Assembly (NCBI RefSeq): GCF_040215105.1
Contig: NZ_CP157875.1
Coordinates: forward strand, 2,657,501-2,721,500
From: Aeromonas veronii
GTDB taxonomy: Bacteria > Pseudomonadota > Gammaproteobacteria > Enterobacterales > Aeromonadaceae
Reading direction: 5' to 3'
DNA length: 64,000 nt
Position numbers and translations under genes: made by a program. Below the pieces are notes generated by a model, which saw nothing but the letters and a program-made list of their open reading frames with translations, was not told the origin of the DNA and ran no database searches. Each line of letters opens with the position of its first letter. Position 1 is the first letter of the stretch. Below, in pieces: positions 31,562 through 41,600 of the stretch.

Positions 31562-32644
31562 ATGAAGACCATCAAGGGACCGGCTCTCTTCCTCGCCCAG
31601 TTCATGGGGGACAAGCCGCCATTCGATACCCTCACCGGCCTGGCGGACTGGGCCGCCAGCCTCGGCTTTCGCGGCCTGCAACTGCCGACGGACTCGCGCC
31701 TGTTCGATCTGACCCAGGCGGCAGCCAGCCAGGATTATTGCGACGACATCAGCGGTCTGCTGGCCGAGCGGGGGCTGGTCATCACCGAGCTCTCCACCCA
31801 TCTACAGGGCCAGCTGCTGGCGGTCCACCCCGCCTATGACAGCCTGTTCGACGGCTTCGCCCCCCCGGCGGTGCGCGGCAATCCCGCCGCCCGCACCCGG
31901 TGGGCCGCCGATCAGCTCAAGGCCGCTGCCATCGCCTCCAGGCGGCTCGGCCTCAGTGCCCATGTCACCTTCTCCGGTGCCCTCGCCTGGCCCTATCTCT
32001 ACCCCTGGCCCCAGCGCCCCGCCGGGCTCGTCGAGGAGGCCTTCGCCGAGCTCGCCCGCCGCTGGCTACCGCTGCTCCACGCCTTCGACGAAGCCGGGGT
32101 GGACCTCTGTTATGAGCTGCACCCGGGAGAGGATCTGTTCGACGGTGCGACCTTCGAGCGCTTCCTCGACGCCACCGGCGAGCATCCCCGGGTTAACGTG
32201 CTCTACGATCCCAGCCACATGCTGCTGCAGCAGCTCGATTACCTCGCCTTCCTCGACCTCTATCACGAGCGGGTGCGCGCCTTCCACGTGAAGGATGCCG
32301 AATTCAGACCCTCGGGGCGCCAGGGCGTCTACGGCGGCTACGCCCCCTGGCTGGGACGGGCGGGACGTTTTCGCTCCCTGGGAGATGGCCAGATAGACTT
32401 CGGCGCCATCTTCAGCAAGCTCGCCCAGTACGACTACCCCGGCTGGGCGGTGCTGGAGTGGGAATGCGCCCTCAAGCATCCGGAAGACGGTGCCGCCGAG
32501 GGGGCCGACTTCATCCGCCGCCATATCATCCGGGTCGCCGAACACCCCTTCGATGATTTCGCCGGCAGCGGCCTGGCACCAGCGGCGCTGCGAAACCTGC
32601 TCGGACTCACAGCCCCCACCGGCAAGGGAGGAGAAACCTCATGA
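31562..32644 (+). CDS. Sugar phosphate isomerase/epimerase-type TIM barrel protein
   Basis: A 360-residue member of the xylose-isomerase-like/AP-endonuclease-2 superfamily. Metal-binding candidates are Glu in CYELHPGED, Asp and His in LYDPSHML, His and Asp in FHVKDAEF and Glu in AVLEWECALKHPEDG, the normal set for a divalent-metal epimerase or isomerase. AGGAG lies before the ATG at 31562. Its stop overlaps the start of the dehydrogenase gene (ATGA). In related operons such proteins handle keto-sugars made by GFO/IDH/MocA enzymes. Confidence 0.85.
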   Translation: MKTIKGPALFLAQFMGDKPPFDTLTGLADWAASLGFRGLQLPTDSRLFDLTQAAASQDYCDDISGLLAERGLVITELSTHLQGQLLAVHPAYDSLFDGFAPPAVRGNPAARTRWAADQLKAAAIASRRLGLSAHVTFSGALAWPYLYPWPQRPAGLVEEAFAELARRWLPLLHAFDEAGVDLCYELHPGEDLFDGATFERFLDATGEHPRVNVLYDPSHMLLQQLDYLAFLDLYHERVRAFHVKDAEFRPSGRQGVYGGYAPWLGRAGRFRSLGDGQIDFGAIFSKLAQYDYPGWAVLEWECALKHPEDGAAEGADFIRRHIIRVAEHPFDDFAGSGLAPAALRNLLGLTAPTGKGGETS

Positions 32645-33786
32645 CGAGACGACTGCGTCTGGGCATGGTGGGGGGCGGCCAGGGGGCCTTCATCGGCGCC
32701 GTCCATCGGCTGGCCGCCCGTATGGACGATCACTATGAGCTGCTCGCCGCCGCTCTCTCCGCCGACCCCGCCAACGCCCGGGCGAGCGCCCTCGCCCTCG
32801 GGCTGGATCCGACCCGTGCTTACGAGGATTTCGCCCGCATGGCCCAGGCGGAGGCGGCCAGAGCCGACGGCATCGAGGTGGTGGCCATCACCACCCCGAA
32901 CCACCTGCACGCCCCAGTGGCGCGCGCCTTCCTGCAAGCCGGGATCCACGTCATCTGCGACAAGCCGCTGGCGCTGACCCTGGCCGAGGGGGAAGAACTC
33001 GCCCGCCTCGCCCGCCAGCAGCGGCGGCTGTTCACCCTCACCCACACCTATTCGGGCTACCCCATGGTGCGCCACGCCCGCGAGCTGGTCGCCGCCGGGG
33101 CCCTTGGGGAGCTGCGCTATCTGCAGGTGGAGTACCTGCAGGACTGGCTCGCCAACCCCATCCCCCCCGGCCAGAACAAGCAGGCGGACTGGCGCGGGGA
33201 TCCCGCCCGCGCCGGGCGGGCGGGTTGCCTCGGCGACATCGGCACCCACGCCTACCAGCTGGCGACCTTTATCAGCGGGCAGTTGCCGAACGAACTCGCC
33301 GCCCAGTTGCACAGTTTCGTGCCGGGGCGCTTGGTGGATGACCATCTGCAGATCTGGCTGCGCTATCCGGATGGGATGCGCGGGTCGCTCAACGCGAGCC
33401 AGGTCGCCAGCGGCGAGGAGAACCGGCTGCAGATCCGCCTCTATGGCAGCAAGGCCAGCCTGGTCTTTCGCCAGGAGGCGCCGAACGAGCTCTGGCTGAC
33501 CCCGACCGGCGGCACCAGCCAGCGGCTGACCCGGGGCCGGGTGACGAGCCCGGCGGCCCAGCACGCCAGCCGGGTGCCCGCCGGTCATCCCGAGGGCTAT
33601 CTGGAGGCCTTCGCCCAGCTCTACACGGACGCGGCCCTGCAGATCCGCGCCCTTGAGAGCGGGCTCCCGCCTCCCCCCGAGAGTCTGGCGCTCACCACGG
33701 TCGAGGATGGGGTGGCGGGGATGCGCTTCATCGAAGCCAGCCTGGCCAGCCATGCCGCCGATGGGCGCTGGCAGCAGCTCTCTTGA
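32641..33786 (+). CDS. GFO/IDH/MocA-family oxidoreductase
   Basis: A 381-residue NAD(P)-dependent sugar or polyol dehydrogenase. The Rossmann motif GMVGGGQGAFIGAVH is at the N-terminus, the diagnostic DKPLALTLAEGEEL (with catalytic Lys of EKP/DKP) is near residue 105, and GCLGDIGTHAYQL carries the catalytic Asp/His pair near residues 197-202. It overlaps the TIM-barrel gene by 4 bp and is the last gene of the operon, ending at a strong bidirectional terminator. The pairing suggests oxidation to a keto-sugar followed by isomerisation or ring chemistry. Confidence 0.9.
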   Translation: MTRRLRLGMVGGGQGAFIGAVHRLAARMDDHYELLAAALSADPANARASALALGLDPTRAYEDFARMAQAEAARADGIEVVAITTPNHLHAPVARAFLQAGIHVICDKPLALTLAEGEELARLARQQRRLFTLTHTYSGYPMVRHARELVAAGALGELRYLQVEYLQDWLANPIPPGQNKQADWRGDPARAGRAGCLGDIGTHAYQLATFISGQLPNELAAQLHSFVPGRLVDDHLQIWLRYPDGMRGSLNASQVASGEENRLQIRLYGSKASLVFRQEAPNELWLTPTGGTSQRLTRGRVTSPAAQHASRVPAGHPEGYLEAFAQLYTDAALQIRALESGLPPPPESLALTTVEDGVAGMRFIEASLASHAADGRWQQLS

Positions 33787-33805
33787 CATAGCGCCTGACC
33801 AAACA

Positions 33806-33849
33806 AAACAGACCGGGCGGCCCCTCACAAGGCGCCGCCCGGTCTGTTT
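33806..33849. terminator. Bidirectional terminator
   Basis: AAACAGACCGGGCGGC (33806-33821) pairs with GCCGCCCGGTCTGTTT (33834-33849), a 16-bp perfect stem with T runs on both strands. It ends the sugar operon and the convergent GST gene. Confidence 0.9.
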
Positions 33850-33895
33850 CAGTGTTGCCTTTTCTCCGTCAACCGGAGAAAGCCCTCACCCTCGT

Positions 33896-34561
33896 CTAGC
33901 GAGTCATCATCGACTGTACCCGCTTGGCCGCCTCTTCCGGGGTCTCCTCCTTGCGCGGGGGGATGTTGATGCCCTTCTGGCAAGCGGGTCTTGCGCCCAT
34001 GCGATCCATCCAGGCCTGCAGATGAGTCAACCCCTCGATGGAGATGCCGCTCCACTCGTGGATCCGCACCCAGGGCCAGGTGGCGATGTCGGCGATACTG
34101 TACTCGTCCGCCAAGTATTCGTGATGGGCCAGATGGCCGTCCAACACCTCGAACAGACGGCGCCCCTCTTTCTGGTAGCGTTCGATGGCGGCGGGGATCT
34201 TCTCCGGGAAGTAGCGATAAAAGACATTGGCCTGCCCCATCATGGGACCGACCCCTCCCATCTGGAACATCAGCCACTGCAGGGCCTGGGAGCGACGCTT
34301 GGGATCCTGGGGCAGCAACTTGCCCGCCTTTTCGGCCAGATAGATGAGGATGGCGCCGGATTCGAACACGGCGAAGTCATCGTTGTCCCGATCGACGATG
34401 GCCGGGATGCGACCATTGGGGTTGATGGCCAGGAAATCGGGCTGCTTCTGATCCAGTGCCGACAGATCCAGCGGGATCACTCGGTACGGCAATCCCAGTT
34501 CTTCCAGCGCTATGGTGACCTTGAAGCCATTGGGGGTGGCGGCGGTATAGAGATCGATCAT
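33896..34561 (-). CDS. Glutathione S-transferase-like protein, YfcG/Nu class
   Basis: A 221-residue protein with an N-terminal thioredoxin fold starting [21 protein letters not shown] and the glutathione-contact segment NGRIPAIVD and [13 protein letters not shown], then an all-helical C-terminal domain with [11 protein letters not shown]. The TPNG block and overall match point to E. coli YfcG, a disulfide-bond oxidoreductase. It follows a second GST gene (47-bp gap) on the same strand, making a likely two-gene unit. Confidence 0.88.
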   Translation of the reverse strand: MIDLYTAATPNGFKVTIALEELGLPYRVIPLDLSALDQKQPDFLAINPNGRIPAIVDRDNDDFAVFESGAILIYLAEKAGKLLPQDPKRRSQALQWLMFQMGGVGPMMGQANVFYRYFPEKIPAAIERYQKEGRRLFEVLDGHLAHHEYLADEYSIADIATWPWVRIHEWSGISIEGLTHLQAWMDRMGARPACQKGINIPPRKEETPEEAAKRVQSMMTR

Positions 34562-34608
34562 CTTGGACTCCTTTTCATGGAAACGGACTCTTGGTGGGAA
34601 TAGGGCAG

Positions 34609-35217
34609 TCAGGCCTGGGCACTGGGGCGGGCACTGACCCGCTCATGCCAGGCCTGCAAATGAACCTGGCCGGGTGCGATACGCAGCTCCACCACCTTGC
34701 CAAAGTCGATGGTGCACAGGGCCAGGATATCGGCGATGGTGAAGCGTTCGCCAGCGACATAGGGCACCTCTGCCAGCCTGGCATCGAGCTTGTCGAACCA
34801 GAGCATGGCGTTCTTCTTGCACTCCTCCCCCCACTCGGGGAAGGGGGTCTCCCTGTCCTTGTAAAAACCCGTGATATGGCGAAAGGCCATGCCGGTCGGC
34901 AGCCAGAGGTTGAACTCGATGAAGCGGCTCCACATCTCTATGGTGGCCCGCTCCAGGGGTGTGCTGCCAAACAGGTTGGGTTCGGGATAAAGCTCTTCAA
35001 AATAGCGGCAGATGGCGAGGGTTTCACTGAGATAGGTGCCATCGTCGAGTTCCAGCACGGGAATACGCCCGGCCGGATTCTTTGCCAGAAAGTCAGGGCC
35101 CAGGTTCTCCCCGGCCCCCAGATCGACCTGCTGATAGGTCATCTCGATACCCTTCTCCGCCAGGAACATCCTGACGCGACGGGCATTGGGGGCACGCCTT
35201 AGCTCATAAACCTTCAT
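34609..35217 (-). CDS. Glutathione S-transferase family protein
   Basis: A 202-residue GST starting [21 protein letters not shown], where the Arg-rich stretch replaces the usual catalytic Ser or Cys block, with [14 protein letters not shown] and [13 protein letters not shown] for glutathione binding and [16 protein letters not shown] in the helical domain. The ATG at 35217 has GGAGAG upstream; upstream in-frame sequence lacks similarity. It is the last clearly chromosomal gene; the composition changes ~70 bp beyond its start, where the prophage begins. Confidence 0.85.
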   Translation of the reverse strand: MKVYELRRAPNARRVRMFLAEKGIEMTYQQVDLGAGENLGPDFLAKNPAGRIPVLELDDGTYLSETLAICRYFEELYPEPNLFGSTPLERATIEMWSRFIEFNLWLPTGMAFRHITGFYKDRETPFPEWGEECKKNAMLWFDKLDARLAEVPYVAGERFTIADILALCTIDFGKVVELRIAPGQVHLQAWHERVSARPSAQA

Positions 35218-35289
35218 ATCACTCTCCGTGGACAAGACTTCCTGTGCCGTGATCCCGGCAATATACGGATCACGACGGCGCAATACCGG

Positions 35290-35325
35290 TCAGTTGTAAC
35301 TGTGATATGATTTAAGACATATCAT
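35290..35325. promoter_or_regulatory. Candidate attL region and integrase operator
   Basis: The composition break coincides with CAGTT-GT-AACTG (35291-35302) and, just after it, TGATATG (35303-35309) and CATATCA (35318-35324) with an 8-nt spacer. A dyad next to the integrase at the composition break is where a serine-integrase attL would lie; the second dyad may be an operator for the integrase promoter. The core dinucleotide cannot be fixed without attR. Confidence 0.35.
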
Positions 35326-35342
35326 CAGTAGGACTATCGCTA

Positions 35343-37106
35343 ATGAAATCATACCTTTACACCCGCATCAGCAGCCTTCAACAAGTGCAAGGGTTTGGCA
35401 TCGACCGACAGATTCAGACTGTAACAGACTTTTTAGAGAATGCAGTACTCGATAGCCGCTTGGGCTACCAACTCGACCCGAACGATTACGAGATTCTTGA
35501 ATCTGACATAGGTAAGTCAGCTTTCAGGGGTAACAACTGGAAACCAGATAGCAACCTTGGCAGGTTCTACGATGATGTGATCAACAAACGTATTACTCGT
35601 GGTGTCTTGATAGTTGAGAACATCGACCGATTGACCCGCCTATCTAACTACAGAGCTGCACATAAACTCACCACCCTGATCACCCATGGGATAGATATCA
35701 TCGAAGTTGAGTCAGGTACATGCTTCTCTGACCGGATACCTGAGTCAAACTCAATCCTGAACATGAGTATTTCACGGGCTCATAACGAGTCCAAACGTAA
35801 GTCCAATATGGGTCAAAAGACTTGGGCGAACAGAATTACTAAGTTGAGGGATGAGGGTAAGGCGAGCGTTAAGATTTGCCCGAGGTGGTTAACGGTACAA
35901 GACGGTAAGTACATACTCGATACTGAGCAAGCAGCGATATTACTTTCAATTCATCAGCAGTACCTAGATGGTCATGGAAGCTCTGCAATTGTCCGTCGAT
36001 TGAATGATGAGGGTAAACTAAACAATGGCAAACCTTGGAACACCCTTACACTTCACAAAGTACTAAAAGATGAGCGTCTTACTGGAAAGATGGTTATTGG
36101 AAAACAAAGGATTGTTGATACAAGTAAAAGCGAAGAAGAACAAAACAAACAAAGAGAATCATTCAATAACAATTTAATTACTGTTGATAATGCATTTCCA
36201 GTTGTTGTGGATCCAGAACTGTTTAACCGAGTCCAAAGTAAGATTAACCCAACCAAACATGGAAAACAGAAACCCAAAACAACCAAGTTAATGAGAAACT
36301 TGTTTAACGGGATTAGTTTTTGTGGTGTATGTGGAAATCAATTTATTGTTTGCACCAATGGGCGGGGAACATCTTTCTATAGCTGCCTTGGTCGTCGCTC
36401 TGAAAAAACGTGTATAAATGTGGGGGTGAACTACTATCAGTTTGAAACATCCATCTTAAAGCACATCAAAGAATTGAACTGGTCTGCAATCTACACCAGA
36501 GAGAATGACACTACTGATACTATCAATGAATGTCGCATGAAGATAGCAGATGTTGAAAGTAAGATCAGCGAACTCAACAAAGAACTAATTGATTTAGAAG
36601 ATGATGACCTTGAAGTTAGAATTATTCGAATAATCAAAAAGAACAAGGGCATTCTGAATGACTTAGTATCAGAGTTAAATGGTCTAATGGCTAGTAGTAG
36701 TGATGGTAATGTTGCTTTTAACCCTGACTTAGAGTTAGTTCATGATCAGGCTAATACACACCTCAGACAAGATACCAATGTTGCGTTAAGAAAGGTTATA
36801 AAACAAATAGCTATTGTTCGTGATGGCAACTTGGTTCAGTGCTGGATTAAGTATTACACGGACTATGTCAGCCACCTTCTGATTTTTGACATCAAGAAAA
36901 AAGATATGGTGAGCAAAACCTGTATTACTAATGATGGGGTTTTCTATTTTGATGCAGGTAGCATTGATATAAAAACAGGGAAGCTGCTTATAACTGGAGC
37001 AGAGCTAAGGGACGAAGATAAGATTGCCCTTGAACTGTGGTTAGAAATGTTTGAGAAAGCAGGCACTCTAGCAATTGATATGGCTAAGAATAATCTGTCA
37101 ATCTAA
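35343..37106 (+). CDS. Large serine integrase
   Basis: A 587-residue phage integrase of the large serine recombinase group. The catalytic domain starts MKSYLYTRISSLQQ with Ser10 as likely nucleophile and contains LIVENIDRLTRL with the catalytic Arg motif. The recombinase domain (residues ~175-300) includes GHGSSAIVRRLNDEG and LTGKMVIGKQ, a Cys-rich zinc ribbon follows at ~325 (CGVCGN...C...C), then a coiled coil near 400-450. All catalytic elements look intact, so the element may still move. The ATG at 35343 lacks a strong ribosome-binding site. Confidence 0.93.
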   Translation: MKSYLYTRISSLQQVQGFGIDRQIQTVTDFLENAVLDSRLGYQLDPNDYEILESDIGKSAFRGNNWKPDSNLGRFYDDVINKRITRGVLIVENIDRLTRLSNYRAAHKLTTLITHGIDIIEVESGTCFSDRIPESNSILNMSISRAHNESKRKSNMGQKTWANRITKLRDEGKASVKICPRWLTVQDGKYILDTEQAAILLSIHQQYLDGHGSSAIVRRLNDEGKLNNGKPWNTLTLHKVLKDERLTGKMVIGKQRIVDTSKSEEEQNKQRESFNNNLITVDNAFPVVVDPELFNRVQSKINPTKHGKQKPKTTKLMRNLFNGISFCGVCGNQFIVCTNGRGTSFYSCLGRRSEKTCINVGVNYYQFETSILKHIKELNWSAIYTRENDTTDTINECRMKIADVESKISELNKELIDLEDDDLEVRIIRIIKKNKGILNDLVSELNGLMASSSDGNVAFNPDLELVHDQANTHLRQDTNVALRKVIKQIAIVRDGNLVQCWIKYYTDYVSHLLIFDIKKKDMVSKTCITNDGVFYFDAGSIDIKTGKLLITGAELRDEDKIALELWLEMFEKAGTLAIDMAKNNLSI

Positions 37107-37137
37107 TCAGCTTCTGTTAATGGTCTCAATCGGTGCA

Positions 37138-37167
37138 GTGTGGTAGGGTGTCCTCCATTTACCACAC
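37138..37167 (+). promoter_or_regulatory. Inverted repeat between integrase and PAAR gene
   Basis: GTGTGGTA (37138-37145) and TACCACAC (37160-37167) flank 14 nt. It lacks a T-tract, so an operator or stabilising hairpin ahead of the PAAR gene is more likely than a terminator. Confidence 0.35.
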
Positions 37168-37188
37168 GATGCACAAGGAATTGTTGTT

Positions 37189-38253
37189 TTGAGTAAGAAC
37201 GCAGCTAAGATCGGAGACATTGGTACAGACCATGACGGGTTCCATCCCACGGCCATTACAGCGGGTTCGCCTGATGTGTTCATTGACGGTATCCCCGCCG
37301 CTCGTGTCGGTGATCCCCTAGCCCCTCATGACAAGCCAAATAACCCCCCTCATCCCCGTACTATCGCTTCTGGCTCATCAACTGTGCTCGTGAATGGCAA
37401 GCCTCTGGCTATCACTGGTGGTGCCGTGGATTGTGGCGGTGTGATTATCGGTTCAGGAACTGTCATTGTCGGGGATCAAGCCCCAGTAGCCCGGACAATG
37501 GCAATGGCCCCACAACCTGCCGCACCAGTAGAGATCCCCGCTAAAAATGCGTACTGGCCGCCTTATGACTTTGCCCAGGGTAAGTATCTTGAAGTCGTAT
37601 ACGTGACGCCACCTAATGACTTTGCAGTACTGACCCTAGAAGAAGCAAACGAGCTGCTACACAACCTATACGATGAGGCTGGCGGTAAAGATACCATCGG
37701 TAAGATCAACTCTTACCATGGCCTCTATGACGGCCTCAAAACTACTGTTGAAACGGCAAGGGGGCTTGGTGGTATGGGCGTGATGGCCTATACGAAGAAC
37801 ATCAAAGGCGTTGACTATGTGATCATCAAGAACTATCGCCGCCATGCTCAAACCTTGATGAAGGGGAACAAGTGGAAGGCCAGCAACCCTAAGGTGGTTC
37901 AAGCAGGCATTGGTATCAATGATGTGAAGGGGGCAGTTCGATATGCAAAGGTCAATGTCGGCGTAGAGATTGTGTTTGCAACTGCTGTGAATGCGGTTGA
38001 CTTCATCATGCGTGATGATGCTACCCTTGCTGAATTTGTCGGTAATACATCTGGGGATCTTACAAAGGGACTAATCAGCCTAGGAGTTGCTGGCCTCGCC
38101 GTTGTGATGGTTCCTGCTACTGCTGGTGTTATTGCTACTGGCTTTGTATTTGCATTTTCTTCATTCCTGACAGGCCAGCTTTTAGACTATCTTGATGAGC
38201 AGTACGGATATACAAAATCTCTCAATGGAAAAATTAAAGAGGTTCTAGAGTGA
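37189..38253 (+). CDS. PAAR-domain protein with pore-forming-like C-terminus (T6SS effector)
   Basis: A 354-residue protein. Residues 1-~105 form a PAAR domain (DGIPAARVGDPLAPHD; GSSTVLVNGKPLA; IGSGTVIVGDQAPVAR), the needle-tip fold of type VI secretion. Residues ~125-225 form a middle region, and ~245-340 hold long hydrophobic helices (VGVEIVFATAVNAVDFIM; LISLGVAGLAVVMVPATAGVIATGFVFAF, split here for length) ending in a polar tail. This PAAR plus membrane-helix layout is that of colicin-like T6SS toxins. The start is TTG 37189, with AAGGAA 8 bp upstream. The stop overlaps the next gene (GTGA). It is a toxin by inference from architecture and neighbour, not from a named family. Confidence 0.8.
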   Translation: MSKNAAKIGDIGTDHDGFHPTAITAGSPDVFIDGIPAARVGDPLAPHDKPNNPPHPRTIASGSSTVLVNGKPLAITGGAVDCGGVIIGSGTVIVGDQAPVARTMAMAPQPAAPVEIPAKNAYWPPYDFAQGKYLEVVYVTPPNDFAVLTLEEANELLHNLYDEAGGKDTIGKINSYHGLYDGLKTTVETARGLGGMGVMAYTKNIKGVDYVIIKNYRRHAQTLMKGNKWKASNPKVVQAGIGINDVKGAVRYAKVNVGVEIVFATAVNAVDFIMRDDATLAEFVGNTSGDLTKGLISLGVAGLAVVMVPATAGVIATGFVFAFSSFLTGQLLDYLDEQYGYTKSLNGKIKEVLE

Positions 38254-38669
38254 ATTATATAAGGGTGCTTTTCTTCAGCATTATAGTTTTCGTTTGTGTA
38301 TTCTTTGGATGGGATATACTAAAAAAAGCTTTTGGCACTCAGCAAGACATATATGTTATAAATGGAATTCTGAACTATTGGGCCATATTCTCTGGCTTCC
38401 TGTCCAGCTTAGTTATAATTTTCTATTGTATAGTTGAGATTCTAAAGAGGAAGCCATCAGCATCATTCCTAAGGAAAGGAATTTTAGTAAGTTGTGTGAT
38501 AATAGCTCCCCTTCTATCTTTTGCTTTGAAGGAAGTGATGCAGCAAAGAGCTAGTGGCTATGTTGAATGTGACAAGCTACATAGACTAAGCTCTCGCTTC
38601 TCTAGTACAACATATGCAGTTAATAATGAAAGTTGCATAAAACTTGAAGAAAAGAAAAAAGCCCCATGA
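38250..38669 (+). CDS. Membrane protein, probable immunity to the PAAR effector
   Basis: A 139-residue protein with three hydrophobic segments (about 3-23, 39-63 and 77-93) and a ~40-residue polar end with two Cys. It starts at GTG 38250, overlapping the effector stop by 4 bp, which implies translational coupling. Inner-membrane immunity proteins of this size guard against pore-forming colicins and T6SS effectors. The stop codon is inside the terminator loop at 38666-38669, so the transcript ends immediately. I recognise no named family; the role is inferred from the pairing. Confidence 0.7.
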   Translation: MNYIRVLFFSIIVFVCVFFGWDILKKAFGTQQDIYVINGILNYWAIFSGFLSSLVIIFYCIVEILKRKPSASFLRKGILVSCVIIAPLLSFALKEVMQQRASGYVECDKLHRLSSRFSSTTYAVNNESCIKLEEKKKAP

Positions 38670-38682
38670 GGGGCTTTTGTTT
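38653..38682. terminator. Bidirectional terminator
   Basis: AAAGCCCC (38658-38665) pairs with GGGGCTTT (38670-38677) over ATGA, with A and T tracts on the two sides. It closes the effector pair and the convergent tail-tip gene. Confidence 0.88.
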
Positions 38683-38687
38683 TATGG

Positions 38688-41600
38688 TTACTTCACAGCC
38701 GTCAACCAGCCATGCGTACCTGAATACGAAATATTGTTTATCGCAGAGGTGTTACTATTATACGCAATAACTCTAAAAGTCAGTGTGCCAACAGTATTAG
38801 CAGGACAAGTACCAACTATATCCGTTAGATAGACTGATAATGCATAGTTGTTTGTACCATTCGTGGTACTAGCTGTTGTTACACTTTCACCGATAACAGC
38901 CCCATTCAGAAGAGCTTGGAATCGTACACCTAAAACCCCTGGCCCTGCTGCGACTGAGCAGAAGCAAACATATTTCTCAATCACCTGAATGATGTTTCTA
39001 GGTCTAGTACTGCTTCCAATACTGATAGATGTTCCTGTACCAGTGAACACCTCTGTTATGTCGCCAACAAGATCCTGTACCTGTAGCGTCCCACGTATCA
39101 CGGCGTCGTTGCAGTAAAAGGTTCCATTGGCATCTATTCGGGTTCTTCCTGAATTGAAGTTCAGGGTATCTTGTCCTGCTCTGCCATCGAGATAACCACC
39201 TGTCATATTGAGCCGTGCATTCACAGTAAGTGAGTTACTAAACGTGCCTGATGTAGCATTCACTTGGCCTGAAACCACGGCGTTATCCATGTAGACAGTA
39301 CCAGAACCGGTTACACGGAAAGGTGCACTAGCGGCGGTTACTGAACCTGCGTAGATTCTCCACGTTGGATCTGAACCGTTCAGGGTGACACTGGAGCTTC
39401 CTGAGCCAGCCTGAACAATACTGTTCGCGGCAATGTGGTTGCCATTGATTGCATCTGCGGAAATCTGTGATGCGGTGATATCTCCCACAAGTAATGACTT
39501 AATCATTGTCTTGCCGTTTCTAACTTCGAAGACGCTAGCAGTTCCAGCACTAGAACTAATTCTGAATACATCAGTTAAGAAATCTACAGTACTAGTGGTT
39601 CCATCATTTCCTAACTGCAAACCCGACACCTTGCCATTTACGTCTAGTTTTATTGTGCGTAATCCAGATACCGTTCCACCAACAGTACTGATAGCTTGGC
39701 TTTGTTCTGTGATAGTCACACCTTGAGCTTGAACAGTACTATCAACTTGAGCCAACTTAGTGTTAGTGGTTTCAATTAATGTTTTATTACTTGTAATTGC
39801 GGTTTCTTGTAAGGCTACCTTATCTTGAAGTTCTGTTATCTCGCCGCCCTGCTCTGCTAGTTCCTTCTTCGCTGCATCCAAGTTCTGTTCCACCTCTTGG
39901 AAAGATGGACTATCACTTAAAAGTTCATCTATTGAGGTTTGAGAGTACCAAACAGGTATAGAATACACTGGCCCTGAACTGGGATGGCCGTAGTAATCGC
40001 GATGGGCAATCCATGCGTAACCGCTTTTAGGTGCCTTACCACCAAGTACAGAAGTCCACCATCCTACAGAAGAACTTGAGACATACTCTGCACTTGTTGG
40101 GGGGATAATCTTACTTTGAGTTACCCAAATATCAGTCGCTTCATAATCCTTCACAGTCTCTGAGGGGTTTAGCCATTCGATGGTTAAATTGATAAGTTCT
40201 GAACGTGCCTGTACGCTCGCTGGTTGACTCATGGGCTCGTTATATAGATTCACCTGTACCGATGCCCCAACGTCTGCAAAAATGCTTACAGGCGTCACAA
40301 TGACCCATACATTACGTGATAGTCCGTCCTTTCGGTTTTGTTCAAGTGTGTAAGTGAAACTGGGGTCAGTTACTACGTGATTGCTCTTTATGTTCCCTAC
40401 TGTGGTATGTGCAATTTGTACCTGATAGTAACTAACAAGTTCTGATAGGTCTGTATGGCCAGCAACCGGATTTCCAAGATTCGGGATAGCTCCCTTAACT
40501 GGATTCCATCTGATGATTGCATCCTTGCCTGTGAAGTCCCCAGTTAAACCAGTAACAGCAGGTAAAGTAAGAACCTTTGCAATTCGTTGGTTTAGTAGTT
40601 CAGTGAACCGTGAATAGCCAACAGCGGCCATTGTCCTAACTCTGAAATCGTAGTTAGTACCAGCTTGGAGATTGGTAATAGTTACTGATTCTGCCGATAC
40701 AGTTTGATAGCTAACCCATGTGGTGGAACCTGTCTTTCGGTATTGAACTTCATTTCGTTGTTCACCTTTGTATTGACTGCTCCAAGTAAGAACACCATGT
40801 CCCTGTACTGTTCCAGTATTCTGAGTGAACACTAAGTTATTTGGTGGATTAATGATCAGGGATGGATCAGGGAGTGAACCAGAACTTCCACCACTTTGGT
40901 AATCAGATGTATCAAAAACTTCTGGGAGATATTCAACAGCCTCAATATCAGAAATCAGTATCTTCTCATCCATGGAACTTTTGATGGAAACGACTCTAAA
41001 TTTCTTATGATCCATGTTGAACATGACGTTACTGATCTCAACCACATCACCAAGTTTTAGTTTTGTTACTGTATTATCAATTTTGAAACTGATTGACTTC
41101 TTCTGTAGTTGGGCTCGTTTGTAAGCTCTATTGGCGAACCATTTTACTTTTGCATAATCCCCTGCTGAACCATCGACTAAGAATGGTAACTTCAAAGTCT
41201 TCTCTTTTATGTATCCATCTTTTTGGATTACTGGATCAGTCTTTTGATTCTTAGGAATTACGTACTTGTCTTGGGAATAGTTAGAATCTTTATTCAGGTA
41301 CTCAACAATTATTGTGTTTGCATAGTCTTCCCCACCCTTGTTAAGAACACGAATTTCAGAATGCATATTGGATTCATTAAGATGTACTAGCGAGGCAGTA
41401 ACATCAATAGGTCGTACTTTCACAAGTCCACTTTCTAAGTAGATTTCCCCATCAAAACTTGCTGCAAAGTCCTTTAGGATTTCTCCGAATGTGGAATCTT
41501 GATTTACGAATCCATTAAACTTAAGTAGTTTGTTATCGCAGTAGTTCGCTAATAGAATGAAAGAGGTAATATCTACATCTTCAACCTCTAATCCCATGCC

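Noticed and set aside
35218..35342. tRNA or tmRNA attachment gene at the prophage border
   Set aside because: No cloverleaf-forming sequence or CCA end was found; serine integrases do not require one.
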